64,000 nucleotides of DNA from Lewinellaceae bacterium (GTDB taxonomy: Bacteria; Bacteroidota; Bacteroidia; Chitinophagales; Saprospiraceae), in assembly GCA_020636255.1 (NCBI GenBank), contig JACJYE010000003.1:310001-374000 (forward strand), in the 5' to 3' direction. A program made the position numbers and the translations under genes. Position 1 is the first letter of the stretch. Every line of letters begins with the position of its first letter. Below the pieces are notes generated by a model. The model was not told the origin of the DNA. It saw only the letters and a list, made by a program, of their open reading frames with translations, and ran no database searches. Positions 8,587-16,970 of the stretch are shown piece by piece.

Positions 8587-10014
8587 TTAGTGTACATCGG
8601 CCAGGATCAGTACCCAGTCGTTGCCATCTGCCTCCTCCCCTTCCGGGTTAAAGGTTCGGGCGCCGCTGTTTTCGAATACCCCGATCGGCGTTTTCTCTCC
8701 CGTTCGCGGGTTGTACCAGGAGGCCTCTACTTTTTCGCCCGATATCTTGCCCATGTTCACGGTTATTTCCCTGCCGGTATAGGTGTAAATAAAAGCGAAA
8801 GCGGCGCCTCTGCACGCAGCCAGGTAGCTGTATTTTTCACCCTGGTTGGCTATGAGCGACTGATCCGGCCTTCGTTCGAAGTACGGATAGGCCAGCACCA
8901 GCTTTTTCAGATACTGCATTTGCCCGGCGCCGGGGGCGCCAAGGGCGTCGCGCCACAACATCCGGTTGCTAAAATACCCGGCCTCCTGATCACCTTTAAA
9001 CATCTGCATGATGGCATTATGCCCATAAGTATGGCCGGCCGCTCCGGCAAATACGGACCAGTAGGCATAACGCCGCACATCCTGCGCCTCCCAGAAAGGC
9101 TGACTGTCGTCGAGCCCCTGCGGGATGCCTTCGTACGAAGGTTCACCATCGAGGGTGGGCTTCACAGGTAGCCTGTTGTAGTCGGCCTGTACAAACCGCC
9201 AGTTGTCCTCACCGTACCCGCGTTCGGTATTGTCCTGGTCGTACCGTTTGTGGCCCGATTGGAACATATTGAAATCCAGCCAGCCCTCGTTGTGGAACCA
9301 GTCGGATGACTGTAGCCGCCCCCTGGGGTGGAAGGACATCAGCTTGTCGGGGCCGACTGCTTTCAGCCTTGTGCCCAGGGCTTCCCAAACCTCGGGATGC
9401 CTGTCGCCATAAGTGTCGCCGCCGTTCAGCCAGATGATGTTGCTGCGGCCTTTAATACGTTCGGCCAGAAAGCCGGCATAAGCCCGGGCCGCTTCGGCGC
9501 TCACGCCACCTTCCATAACGTTGGTACCCCAAACCGGCACCAGCGCCATATAGATACCCTTCTCTGCAGCTTTATCGACGATAAAATCGACGTGGTCCCA
9601 AAAATCATAGGCCTGCGCGTCGGCAAAACTCGAACCAGGCGTTACCAGGGGTTGGGCCACATCGCTGTTTACGAGGGCCGAGTCGCCGTACACATTTACG
9701 TAGGTTAAGCTGTGCAGCACCATTACCTGAATGACATTGAAGCCTTGCTGCCGCCTGCTTTCCAGGTAAACTTCCGCCTCTTCGCGGTTCAGTTTGCCGA
9801 ACAGCAGCCAGCCGGTATCGCCCAGCCAGAAAAAGGGCGTTTTGTTTTCGGACATAAAATACCGGTGGTTGTCCGATATTTCCAGCCCGGGCAGCCCTTC
9901 GGGCTGAGCTTTTTCAAATGGCTGAGCGCCCATTTTTTTGTCGGAACAGGAAAGGGCGGTTGCGATCAGCGTGATGGCAATGTACGCAAACAGGGGTTTT
10001 ATACAAATGCTCAT
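8587..10014 (-). CDS. GH140-type (DUF4038) apiosidase-like lipoprotein
   Basis: This 475-residue protein has a lipoprotein signal (LIATALSCSDKK, Cys lipidation). The DUF4038 TIM-barrel starts with TPFFWLGDTGWLLF. The likely catalytic acids are Asp in WLNGGDTYGD and Glu in LDGEPSYEG. A C-terminal beta domain of the collagenase-associated type (PF12904-like) ends the protein. Characterised GH140 members release apiose-containing side chains of rhamnogalacturonan II. The protein is expected to be surface-anchored or periplasmic. The gene is 7 bp downstream of the transglutaminase-like gene. Apiosidase activity is inferred from family and from the GH95, PL10 and CE neighbours. Confidence 0.86.
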   Translation of the reverse strand: MSICIKPLFAYIAITLIATALSCSDKKMGAQPFEKAQPEGLPGLEISDNHRYFMSENKTPFFWLGDTGWLLFGKLNREEAEVYLESRRQQGFNVIQVMVLHSLTYVNVYGDSALVNSDVAQPLVTPGSSFADAQAYDFWDHVDFIVDKAAEKGIYMALVPVWGTNVMEGGVSAEAARAYAGFLAERIKGRSNIIWLNGGDTYGDRHPEVWEALGTRLKAVGPDKLMSFHPRGRLQSSDWFHNEGWLDFNMFQSGHKRYDQDNTERGYGEDNWRFVQADYNRLPVKPTLDGEPSYEGIPQGLDDSQPFWEAQDVRRYAYWSVFAGAAGHTYGHNAIMQMFKGDQEAGYFSNRMLWRDALGAPGAGQMQYLKKLVLAYPYFERRPDQSLIANQGEKYSYLAACRGAAFAFIYTYTGREITVNMGKISGEKVEASWYNPRTGEKTPIGVFENSGARTFNPEGEEADGNDWVLILADVH

Positions 10015-10022
10015 ATCCGTCG

Positions 10023-11195
10023 TTATTTACCCTTGGGCCTCACCCAAAACTGATCCGGGTTATTCGTCTTGTATATCCTGAACGTCATGCCCGATTGCTC
10101 ATAGGTTCGTTCGGAAAATTCAGGGCTTTGGTTGTACCCGTCCAACGGGATGAGTTCCACATAATCAAGTGTTTTGCCTTTTTCAGGCGTCTCGTAGTCG
10201 TAGGTACTCCTCAGGGGGCAGTCGAAGCGGTACAGGTTTTTGGCCATGTATTCCAACAGATAATATTCCTTTACGGTCGATGCCTTGTGGTTCCAGTTCG
10301 CATCGGGGTTCAGGATCAGGGTTTCGCCCTTGATGAGCTTTTCCCGCACTTCACCGAGGCCCAGCAGCACACCGTGCTCATCCATGATATAGGCGTCATG
10401 GGTGGGGTCTATCCATAACCACTTCTGCAGGTCGCTGGAATACACCATGTTGATCACGTGACAATCGTTGAACACGGAATCTTTGGGCATGCAGGTCACG
10501 AACCTGGACGGTATGCCGAGGGCGAGGTAACATTCGTTCAGCACCGTGGCCAGGCCCCGGCAGTTCAGCCCCCGCTCTTCCTGCCTGCACTGCCTGATCA
10601 TGCTCATGGCGTTTTTCACGACGGGGTTATCGTGGTTGCCGTCGTGGGGGATCAGGTTGTGTATCCAGTGCATCAGGTTCAGGATACGCGAAACCTCGTT
10701 GCCGGCGCCGGCTATCGAATCGAGCTTCAGCTCCTGGCGAAGCGTCTTCAGCACGGCTTCAGAAGAATCCTGATAGCTGTATTCCGGAATGGGTGTCGCA
10801 TCCGCATAATCGTAGGCCGCCGCGCCTTTCAGCACATCCAGGTACGACGGCTCGTACCGCACCTGGGTATAGGCCGAATCCTTGCCGTTTAACAGGATGA
10901 TAAAATCATAGACGGAATCTTTATGGACCTTAAAGCTGATCGAATCCATATCGGTATAAAAAGTGACCCATTGCCCGATCTTACTGGAGGTATACACATC
11001 CGGCCTGGCCTCGGGCACCAGCGTCCATTGCCCTTTGTTAAAATCCTGCCCTTCCCGTATGTCTACGAGCTCCGATGTAGCGTGAATGAGCGGCAGGTTG
11101 TTTTGTGCGTTTGTGAAATGGCCTGCCAGGAATGGCAGCGTGAGGCTGAACAGGATCTTGAGTTTCATATAGTGGTTTATGGTTTTTGCCTTCAT
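10023..11195 (-). CDS. secreted transglutaminase-like (papain-fold) protein
   Basis: The protein has 390 residues and a signal peptide ending near TNAQ. The transglutaminase core spans about residues 170-270. It has a Cys in GLNCRGLATVLNECYLALGIPSRF, a His in NDCHVINMVYS, and an Asp in WLWIDPTHDAY, giving a plausible Cys-His-Asp triad. Such domains can be proteases, peptide amidases or crosslinking enzymes. What it does in a polysaccharide operon is not known. Its ATG overlaps the TGA of the PL10-CE15 gene (11195-11192), so the two are translationally coupled. A role on glycoproteins linked to the pectin substrate is speculation. Confidence 0.78.
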   Translation of the reverse strand: MKAKTINHYMKLKILFSLTLPFLAGHFTNAQNNLPLIHATSELVDIREGQDFNKGQWTLVPEARPDVYTSSKIGQWVTFYTDMDSISFKVHKDSVYDFIILLNGKDSAYTQVRYEPSYLDVLKGAAAYDYADATPIPEYSYQDSSEAVLKTLRQELKLDSIAGAGNEVSRILNLMHWIHNLIPHDGNHDNPVVKNAMSMIRQCRQEERGLNCRGLATVLNECYLALGIPSRFVTCMPKDSVFNDCHVINMVYSSDLQKWLWIDPTHDAYIMDEHGVLLGLGEVREKLIKGETLILNPDANWNHKASTVKEYYLLEYMAKNLYRFDCPLRSTYDYETPEKGKTLDYVELIPLDGYNQSPEFSERTYEQSGMTFRIYKTNNPDQFWVRPKGK

Positions 11196-13516
11196 TCCCT
11201 GCCCCCCGCTTTCCCGAAGTGCCTGTCCATAAAATCCGTCATCATCTCGTAGTCCTCCGGCAATACGGTGTGGCCGCCGTCGTGCATAAGGAAGCCCATA
11301 TCGTGCAGGATGCGATCTCCCGGTTTTGGTTCGGGCGCTCCATCAACGCCTTTCAGGCCGAAGAGCGCATAAACGGGCGAAGCAGCCACTGCTGAGAGCC
11401 ATTCGCCTCTGGGGTCCGACCAGGTGTCGGTAGAGCCAACCAGCTGTAGTATTGGCCGCGGGGCTATCAGGGCCAACAGCATGTGCGCATCTACCGGCAG
11501 CGCTTCAGGGCTGGGCGCATATTCCGCATAACGCGGCGCGAACCAGTAGTCATATCGTGCGGGGTTGGTGAGGTCGGCGATAGTTTCGCCATAGTTGCGG
11601 CGGCTGATGGCATCGCCTCCTTCTCCCGAAACGATGGGGATGGCCAGGGCAAAACGCTCGTCCTGAGCGGCTGCCCACAATACCGTTTTCCCCAGCCGGG
11701 AAACGCCCGACAAGGCGACCTTTTTGCCGTCTACGGCCGGGTCGGTTTGCAGGTAATCCATCACCCTGCTCAGCCCCCATGACCAGGCCCCGATGGCGCC
11801 CCAGCCGTCCGGCGCCCGCTCTTCCTGCGCGCCAAACAGGGCCCGCACGCCGTATTGCCAGCCGTTGTCAAGGTCCGGCTCGATATCGCCGTAATAAACG
11901 GTGGCGATGCCGTAGCCGTGATCGATGAAGTGCTCCGGTTTGGTGTCCTTCAGCAGGCGCGCCTCGCGGCCTGGTATCTGTATTTCCAGCCTTCTGTCCC
12001 AGGCAAATCCCTCATCGATGCCGGGCTCGTCAAACAGCAATACGTTCGGGCTAAAGCTGATGTGGAGCAGGGTGGGCACAGGCCCTTTGGCATCGGCAGG
12101 CACGTTGAGCAGCACATGGATGGGCGTAACGGCGGGGTGGCCGGGGAAGCGTATCCGCACCTGGGTTCTCCGGGACTTGCCGCCCATGCCGGGGACGGCC
12201 TGTTCTATCACCTCATACGCCACTTCGATATCCGTGTCCGGCGTTCGGCCGTACTGGTATTGTTCGAAAAGGCGTAGTATCTCGGGGCGGCGTTTTTCTT
12301 TCCATACGGAAGGCGATGTCACCGGCTCACCGTTTTGCATCACGAGGGGATCGGGCAAAGTATAGGCCGCCACTTTGGCCTCATCGGTATTGGTAGGAGG
12401 CATGCTGTCCCACTTCCGCTCGTAGCGCCATGCTTCGTACCTTTTAAACACGCCTGTCCCGTTATAATTGTACCAGGCGTAACCCCGGCGCCGCTCCTGT
12501 TCGATCTCGGCCAGGCTGTACCGGATGATGCCGTCGCGACCGGCAAATATCGGCTTGTCCGAGCCTATTTCGTAATAACGGGCCCAAAGCGGCGGGGCAT
12601 CCGGGTTGGGCCGCACCATCCTGTCATCGGCTGTCTGCACCAGCTCCAGCCCATCGATCTGAACATCGCGGTACCACTGCACGCCTGCCGCTGTCGCCTC
12701 TATCACCTCCGGCGAAGGCTTGGATATGCCCATCAGAAATAACAACACGCTGGCGCTTTCCCCGCCGGAGATGGCCGCCGGTTCGAAGGCCCGCGCAGGC
12801 CGGGGCTCGATCGTCGCTTCGTCGTACTGCTGCGCCCATGCCGTGCGTTTCCCATCGACGACGATCTGGCTCCTGAGTATGAATTCCAGGCCTTTGTCGT
12901 AGGCCGCCTTTGCGCGCCGGAGGTTCTCCTCCCCTACCGCTTTAAAATCCGGCGACCGCCGTACTTCATCGAGGAAAGTCATGATATCGGGGATGACATC
13001 GTCATTATAAGTGGCGTAGTGCGAATAATCGGACGAGCGGTACGGATAGGAATGAGGCCAGCCTCCGCAGGGTAGCTGGGCTTCGAGGATGTAATTAAGG
13101 CCGCCCAGCATGGCCGTAAGGTAGCGTTCATCCTCCGTGGCTGTGTAGCCCCGCGACAGAAAGCGCAGCTCGTTGAGGGTCGCCTTGACCAGCGCCGCTT
13201 TCTTTCCCCATGGGCCGGCCTTGCTCATATCGCCGGTAAAAGGTTCGCGGACGGTGCTCATCAGGGGCCAGCCTGTGCCGTTATCCTGCCACGACAGGAT
13301 ATTCTCCGCCATGCGCAGGCCTTGCTCCGAGCGGTACCAGGAGTACGGCTTCCTGCTGGCATTCTGATCCCACCATCGCAGGGAGCGCCCCAGCTCCGCC
13401 AGTTGGCTCTGCTTGTTTTCAGCGGCCTGGGGTTCGTTCTGCGCGACGGCGGGTATGGCCGTGCTGCTGCACAACAGGAAGATAAAGAGGACAGAGGGGA
13501 AGTGGTTACTTTTCAT
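11192..13516 (-). CDS. PL10 pectate lyase - CE15 glucuronoyl-esterase-like fusion
   Basis: This is a 774-residue secreted two-domain enzyme with an N-terminal signal peptide (residues 1-25). Residues about 40-330 are PL10-like, with QLPCGGWPHSYPYRSSDYSH and the Asn-Asp motif YNDDVIPD typical of the alpha/alpha toroid. Residues about 395-770 are CE15-like: nucleophile Ser in GVSRLGKTVLWAA, the GEGGDAISRRNYGE region, LVGSTDTWSDPRGEW, and a late catalytic His in HDGGHTVLPEDY. The lyase would cut polygalacturonate. The esterase would act on uronoyl esters, possibly of galacturonate. It is coupled by a 4-bp overlap to the transglutaminase-like gene and follows the GH95 gene by 37 bp. Confidence 0.85.
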   Translation of the reverse strand: MKSNHFPSVLFIFLLCSSTAIPAVAQNEPQAAENKQSQLAELGRSLRWWDQNASRKPYSWYRSEQGLRMAENILSWQDNGTGWPLMSTVREPFTGDMSKAGPWGKKAALVKATLNELRFLSRGYTATEDERYLTAMLGGLNYILEAQLPCGGWPHSYPYRSSDYSHYATYNDDVIPDIMTFLDEVRRSPDFKAVGEENLRRAKAAYDKGLEFILRSQIVVDGKRTAWAQQYDEATIEPRPARAFEPAAISGGESASVLLFLMGISKPSPEVIEATAAGVQWYRDVQIDGLELVQTADDRMVRPNPDAPPLWARYYEIGSDKPIFAGRDGIIRYSLAEIEQERRRGYAWYNYNGTGVFKRYEAWRYERKWDSMPPTNTDEAKVAAYTLPDPLVMQNGEPVTSPSVWKEKRRPEILRLFEQYQYGRTPDTDIEVAYEVIEQAVPGMGGKSRRTQVRIRFPGHPAVTPIHVLLNVPADAKGPVPTLLHISFSPNVLLFDEPGIDEGFAWDRRLEIQIPGREARLLKDTKPEHFIDHGYGIATVYYGDIEPDLDNGWQYGVRALFGAQEERAPDGWGAIGAWSWGLSRVMDYLQTDPAVDGKKVALSGVSRLGKTVLWAAAQDERFALAIPIVSGEGGDAISRRNYGETIADLTNPARYDYWFAPRYAEYAPSPEALPVDAHMLLALIAPRPILQLVGSTDTWSDPRGEWLSAVAASPVYALFGLKGVDGAPEPKPGDRILHDMGFLMHDGGHTVLPEDYEMMTDFMDRHFGKAGGRE

Positions 13517-13553
13517 TTGTTCTGATTTTGTTGGTGGGCCGCGGCCCAGACTA

Positions 13554-16031
13554 TCACATCCGCCTCAGCTCAACCCGTCCCCCTTTTTCCGTAAAAATAT
13601 CGTATTCGTACACTTCCTTCAAGGCTATTGCTCCCAGCGGCTCATCGGTATGGATCAACGGCCGTTTGCCCAATCTTACAGCAAAGAAAGAATTGGGGTT
13701 CTCTCCAACCGCCGGTTTCAGCCCTTCTCCTGTTAAAGGGGTATACGAGCGGATGCGGCAGATACCTCCTAACGCAGACTTTATCACCACCGTTTCCAAA
13801 GCCCCCTCATCCCATTGCATGTCTATTTCAAAACCGCCTCTCGCCTTCAGGCCTTTTACAGCCCCATGCTCCCAGGTTTCCGGCAATGCGGGCAACAGGT
13901 GGACGGCCCCGTCCTGGCTTTGCAGCAGCATCTCGGCGATACCCGAAGTACAGCCAAAGTTGCCGTCGATCTGGAAAGGCGGGTGGGCATCGAACAGGTT
14001 GGGGTAGGTACCGCCCTTCTGGTTGCCGTCGGGCTGAATGGAAGGCGTAAGCTGGTCCGTGATCAGTTTCAGGGCATGGTTGCCGTCGAGCAGCCTCGCC
14101 CACAGGTTCACCTTCCAACCCATTGACCAGCCTGTCGACTCATCGCCTCGTGCCAGGAGTGAGGTTCTGGCGGCGGCGAAAAGCTCAGGCGTGCGGTAAG
14201 GCGATAGCTGGTTGGAGGGAAAAAGGCCGTACAGGTGGGATACGTGGCGGTGTTTGTCGCCCTGCTTGTCCCAGTCGTGCAGCCATTCCTGCAGCTGCCC
14301 CCACTGCCCGGCCTGCATGGGCGCCAGCCGGGGGATCAGGGCTGCCAGGCTGTCCGCGTATGTTCTATCGATACCCAGAACCGCTGAGGCGTCTATGACA
14401 TTTGAAAAAACGTCGAACACCAACTGGTTGTCCATGGTAGTGCCGGCCGTGATCGTCGTTTTGGCGTGGTGGGCATTTTCCGGCGACATGGACGGGCACA
14501 CGACGAGCCAGTGGTGTTCCGGCTCTTCCTGCAAAACATCCTTCAGAAAAAGGGAGGCGCCTTTGAGGATGGGGTAATAGGCTTGCAGAAATTCATGGTC
14601 GCCGGTGAACAGAAAATGCTGCCAGAGGTGCTGGCTCAGCCAGGCGCCGCCCATGGGCCACAGGCCGTAGTATGCTCCGTCAACAACTCCGGATATCCGC
14701 CAGATATCGGTATTGTGGTGAATGTTCCAGCCCCGGGCGCCGTACATTTGTGAGGCCGACTGTACCCCCGTTTCCGAGATGTCGCGGATGAGGCCAAACA
14801 GCGGTTCGTGCAGCTCCGAAAGGTTGGTGGGTTCCGCCGGCCAGTAGTTCATTTCAGTATTGATATTGACGGTGTATTTGCTATCCCATGAGGGCTTGAG
14901 CTTGTCATTCCAGATGCCCTGCAGGTTGGCAGGCTGCGTTCCGGGCTGTGAGCCGGATATTAGCAGGTAGCGCCCGAACTGAAAATACAGGGCAACAAGT
15001 TGGGGGTCATTGCCCTGGCTGAACTGTGCCAGCCGAACATCTGTCGGGTTGTTTATGGCATCCGTACTTCCCAGGTAAAGCTCAACCCTGTCGAAATATT
15101 CCTTGTAGGCTTCCGTATGGGCTGCTTTCAGCGAGGCAAAGCCCTTGGGATAAGCTGCGTCCAGCAGGTGTTGCGCTTTCTGGCCCGGGTTGCCCGAAAC
15201 ATCGTCGTAGCGTATGAAATTTGTGGCTATCGAAATAAAAATGGCCGCCTTATCGGCATTCGTAATGATCAGCGAGCTGTCGTTCGCTTCCAGGCGCCCG
15301 CCCGTCAGCCGGGGTTTTATTATGGCGGTGAAATGTACCTTACCCGTTTTGTTCTCGTAATCGCTCGTTACCCCCCGCAGGACCAGCGCCCCATCGCGCA
15401 CTTCGGACTCATGGCCGGCATGGGGGCTGTCGACGCCCAATGTACAGGAAACCGCTCCCGGTTTGTCGGCCGATATCTCCATCGCTATGACGTCGCCGGC
15501 CAGAGAGGCTATCGTTTCCCGCTTGTAATGAACGCCGTTCTTTTGATACAAAACACGGGTTACGGCATTGGCGATATCCAGTTCGCGGCGATAATCGCTG
15601 GCATCCGGGCCGCCGGGGAAATCGATGCGGAGATTGCCAACGGGCTGATAGCACATGCCGTAATTGTTGCTTTCCCCGGCGCTCCGCGGCAGATAGGTAT
15701 TGGCCAGCTCCTGGGCCTCGCTGTATTTACCTTCAAAGATGAGCCGCCGGATCTCCGGCAGATGTGTTCTTACCTCTGGGAGCATGTTGTTCCCCGGCTC
15801 CCCGGCCCAGACGGTTTCTTCGTTGAGCTGAAGGGTTTCGTTATTGACCCCGCCGAACACCATAGCGCCTAACCTGCCGTTGCCGATAGGCAGCGCTTCC
15901 TCCCATATCTCTGCGGGCTTTTGATACCACAGTTTCATGGGACTCCCGGCCTGCTCCTGGGCTATGAGGGTAAATGGCCCTGCGAAAGACAGGGCCATGG
16001 CTAGTTGTACGAATATCCTGAATGGCATCAT
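13554..16031 (-). CDS. GH95 alpha-L-fucosidase / alpha-L-galactosidase
   Basis: This roughly 825-residue glycoside hydrolase has the GH95 N-terminal signature LWYQKPAEIWEEALPIGNGR and the toroid motifs GLWPMGGAWLSQHLWQHF and IDGNFGCTSGIAEML, the latter holding the conserved Asp. A signal peptide (IFVQLAMALSFAGPFTLIAQ) follows the start. An upstream in-frame ATG at 16070 would add 13 residues inside the preceding gene. I prefer the ATG at 16031, which shares its A with the upstream TGA (TGATG overlap). GH95 enzymes cleave terminal alpha-L-fucose or alpha-L-galactose. With GH140 and PL10 alongside, rhamnogalacturonan-II-type or fucosylated side chains are plausible substrates. Confidence 0.9.
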   Translation of the reverse strand: MMPFRIFVQLAMALSFAGPFTLIAQEQAGSPMKLWYQKPAEIWEEALPIGNGRLGAMVFGGVNNETLQLNEETVWAGEPGNNMLPEVRTHLPEIRRLIFEGKYSEAQELANTYLPRSAGESNNYGMCYQPVGNLRIDFPGGPDASDYRRELDIANAVTRVLYQKNGVHYKRETIASLAGDVIAMEISADKPGAVSCTLGVDSPHAGHESEVRDGALVLRGVTSDYENKTGKVHFTAIIKPRLTGGRLEANDSSLIITNADKAAIFISIATNFIRYDDVSGNPGQKAQHLLDAAYPKGFASLKAAHTEAYKEYFDRVELYLGSTDAINNPTDVRLAQFSQGNDPQLVALYFQFGRYLLISGSQPGTQPANLQGIWNDKLKPSWDSKYTVNINTEMNYWPAEPTNLSELHEPLFGLIRDISETGVQSASQMYGARGWNIHHNTDIWRISGVVDGAYYGLWPMGGAWLSQHLWQHFLFTGDHEFLQAYYPILKGASLFLKDVLQEEPEHHWLVVCPSMSPENAHHAKTTITAGTTMDNQLVFDVFSNVIDASAVLGIDRTYADSLAALIPRLAPMQAGQWGQLQEWLHDWDKQGDKHRHVSHLYGLFPSNQLSPYRTPELFAAARTSLLARGDESTGWSMGWKVNLWARLLDGNHALKLITDQLTPSIQPDGNQKGGTYPNLFDAHPPFQIDGNFGCTSGIAEMLLQSQDGAVHLLPALPETWEHGAVKGLKARGGFEIDMQWDEGALETVVIKSALGGICRIRSYTPLTGEGLKPAVGENPNSFFAVRLGKRPLIHTDEPLGAIALKEVYEYDIFTEKGGRVELRRM

Positions 16032-16606
16032 CACTCTATTTTTTGCCCCTTCCTGTCGATATAGAACCAACTGTCGCTTACCATGCTGGTATGCTCTTCA
16101 TCTCCGCTCTTTTCGAGCTTACAGTCGTAGGCCACGCGGGCCTTCCCTTCGGAAAAGGGGAAAGCGCAGTCAAACTGAGGTTCGATGACCACCCTGCCCG
16201 TCGTATCGGCATACCCCACCTTGCCGTTTCTCAGTATCCTGAACAGCCCGTCTTCGACGTAGTCGGGCCCGTTGTCATACCAGTATACCTCGAACAGCCG
16301 GCGCCCGTCCGGGCCTATCGCAATGGGCAGCGTGGAAGTATCCAGTACTATGGCAAAAGTCGTGAAAGTATCCGTGAAGCAGTAGGTGTACCTACCGATG
16401 GGGATAATGGTATCGCCGCGTTGGTTGACGTATCCACACGAATCGCCGGGGCCGTCCGCATCCTCCATGCACACCCGGATGAGGGTGTCTTTGAGGTTAT
16501 AGCCGGTGATGTCGGCGTATTGCCTGGCCTCAGCCTTGCTTTCTTCCTGCCCCGTGGAACAGGACAAGGCTATAGCCAGAATCGATATAAAGATCAGTAG
16601 CCTCAT
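16031..16606 (-). CDS. WG-repeat lipoprotein, first gene of the pectin operon
   Basis: The protein has 191 residues with a lipoprotein signal (LAIALSCSTGQ). It contains WG-type beta repeats, the clearest being GLFRILRNGKVGYADTTGRV followed by VIEPQF and an earlier partial copy CGYVNQRGDTIIP. WG repeats are usually binding or scaffold modules and no enzyme signature is present. Its stop overlaps the GH95 start (TGATG). It is the promoter-proximal gene of a six-gene minus-strand run (16606 to 7412) whose gaps are at most 37 bp. A surface glycan-binding role, replacing SusD/SusE-type proteins, is possible but unproven. Confidence 0.72.
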   Translation of the reverse strand: MRLLIFISILAIALSCSTGQEESKAEARQYADITGYNLKDTLIRVCMEDADGPGDSCGYVNQRGDTIIPIGRYTYCFTDTFTTFAIVLDTSTLPIAIGPDGRRLFEVYWYDNGPDYVEDGLFRILRNGKVGYADTTGRVVIEPQFDCAFPFSEGKARVAYDCKLEKSGDEEHTSMVSDSWFYIDRKGQKIE

Positions 16607-16622
16607 ATCTTGGTTAGTGGTG

Positions 16623-16660
16623 TAGCTATTCCAAACACATGGCCGAGTGCTGAATAGCTA
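16623..16660. promoter_or_regulatory. 9-bp inverted repeat in front of the pectin operon
   Basis: TAGCTATTC (16623-16631) and GAATAGCTA (16652-16660) form a perfect inverted repeat separated by 20 bp. It lies 17 bp upstream of the WG-lipoprotein start. The position suits an operator or a 5'-leader hairpin for the operon. No clear -7 box was found beside it, and the assignment is from position and symmetry only. Confidence 0.35.
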
Positions 16661-16733
16661 TACTAAATTGTTAAACACATCGGAAGCATTTTCAAGAAGC
16701 CGATGCATTTATCATAGTTCAATTCATAATAAT

Positions 16734-16921
16734 TTACGCCCAGATTGATATTCTTATATTATAACCAAGGTCCACTTTTTCATCAGAAAAATCATAGCTT
16801 TCAAACCAACCCTTGATCTGATTCCCAATCTCCAGCCTGTATTGATCCAGGTACCTGTCATCAATTACCCTCATGATCGGCCATTGCTTTTCTTCAATCT
16901 CTAATGTAGAACAAATAATTG
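16734..16921 (-). pseudogene. C-terminal remnant of an unidentified protein
   Basis: In the roughly 360-bp gap between the pectin operon and the pyruvate-kinase-like gene, the minus strand reads an open tail of about 60 codons ending in TAA at 16736-16734. Its composition is protein-like (EEKQWPIMRVIDDRYLDQYR and then KGWFESYDFSDEKVDLGY). The frame has no recognisable start or domain and merges upstream into the unrelated end of the next gene. It is probably the leftover 3' end of a lost gene. The evidence is composition only. Confidence 0.35.
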
Positions 16922-16970
16922 ATGAATGGCCCCACGGGAGCGTGGTTTTAACGCATACTCAACCTCACCC

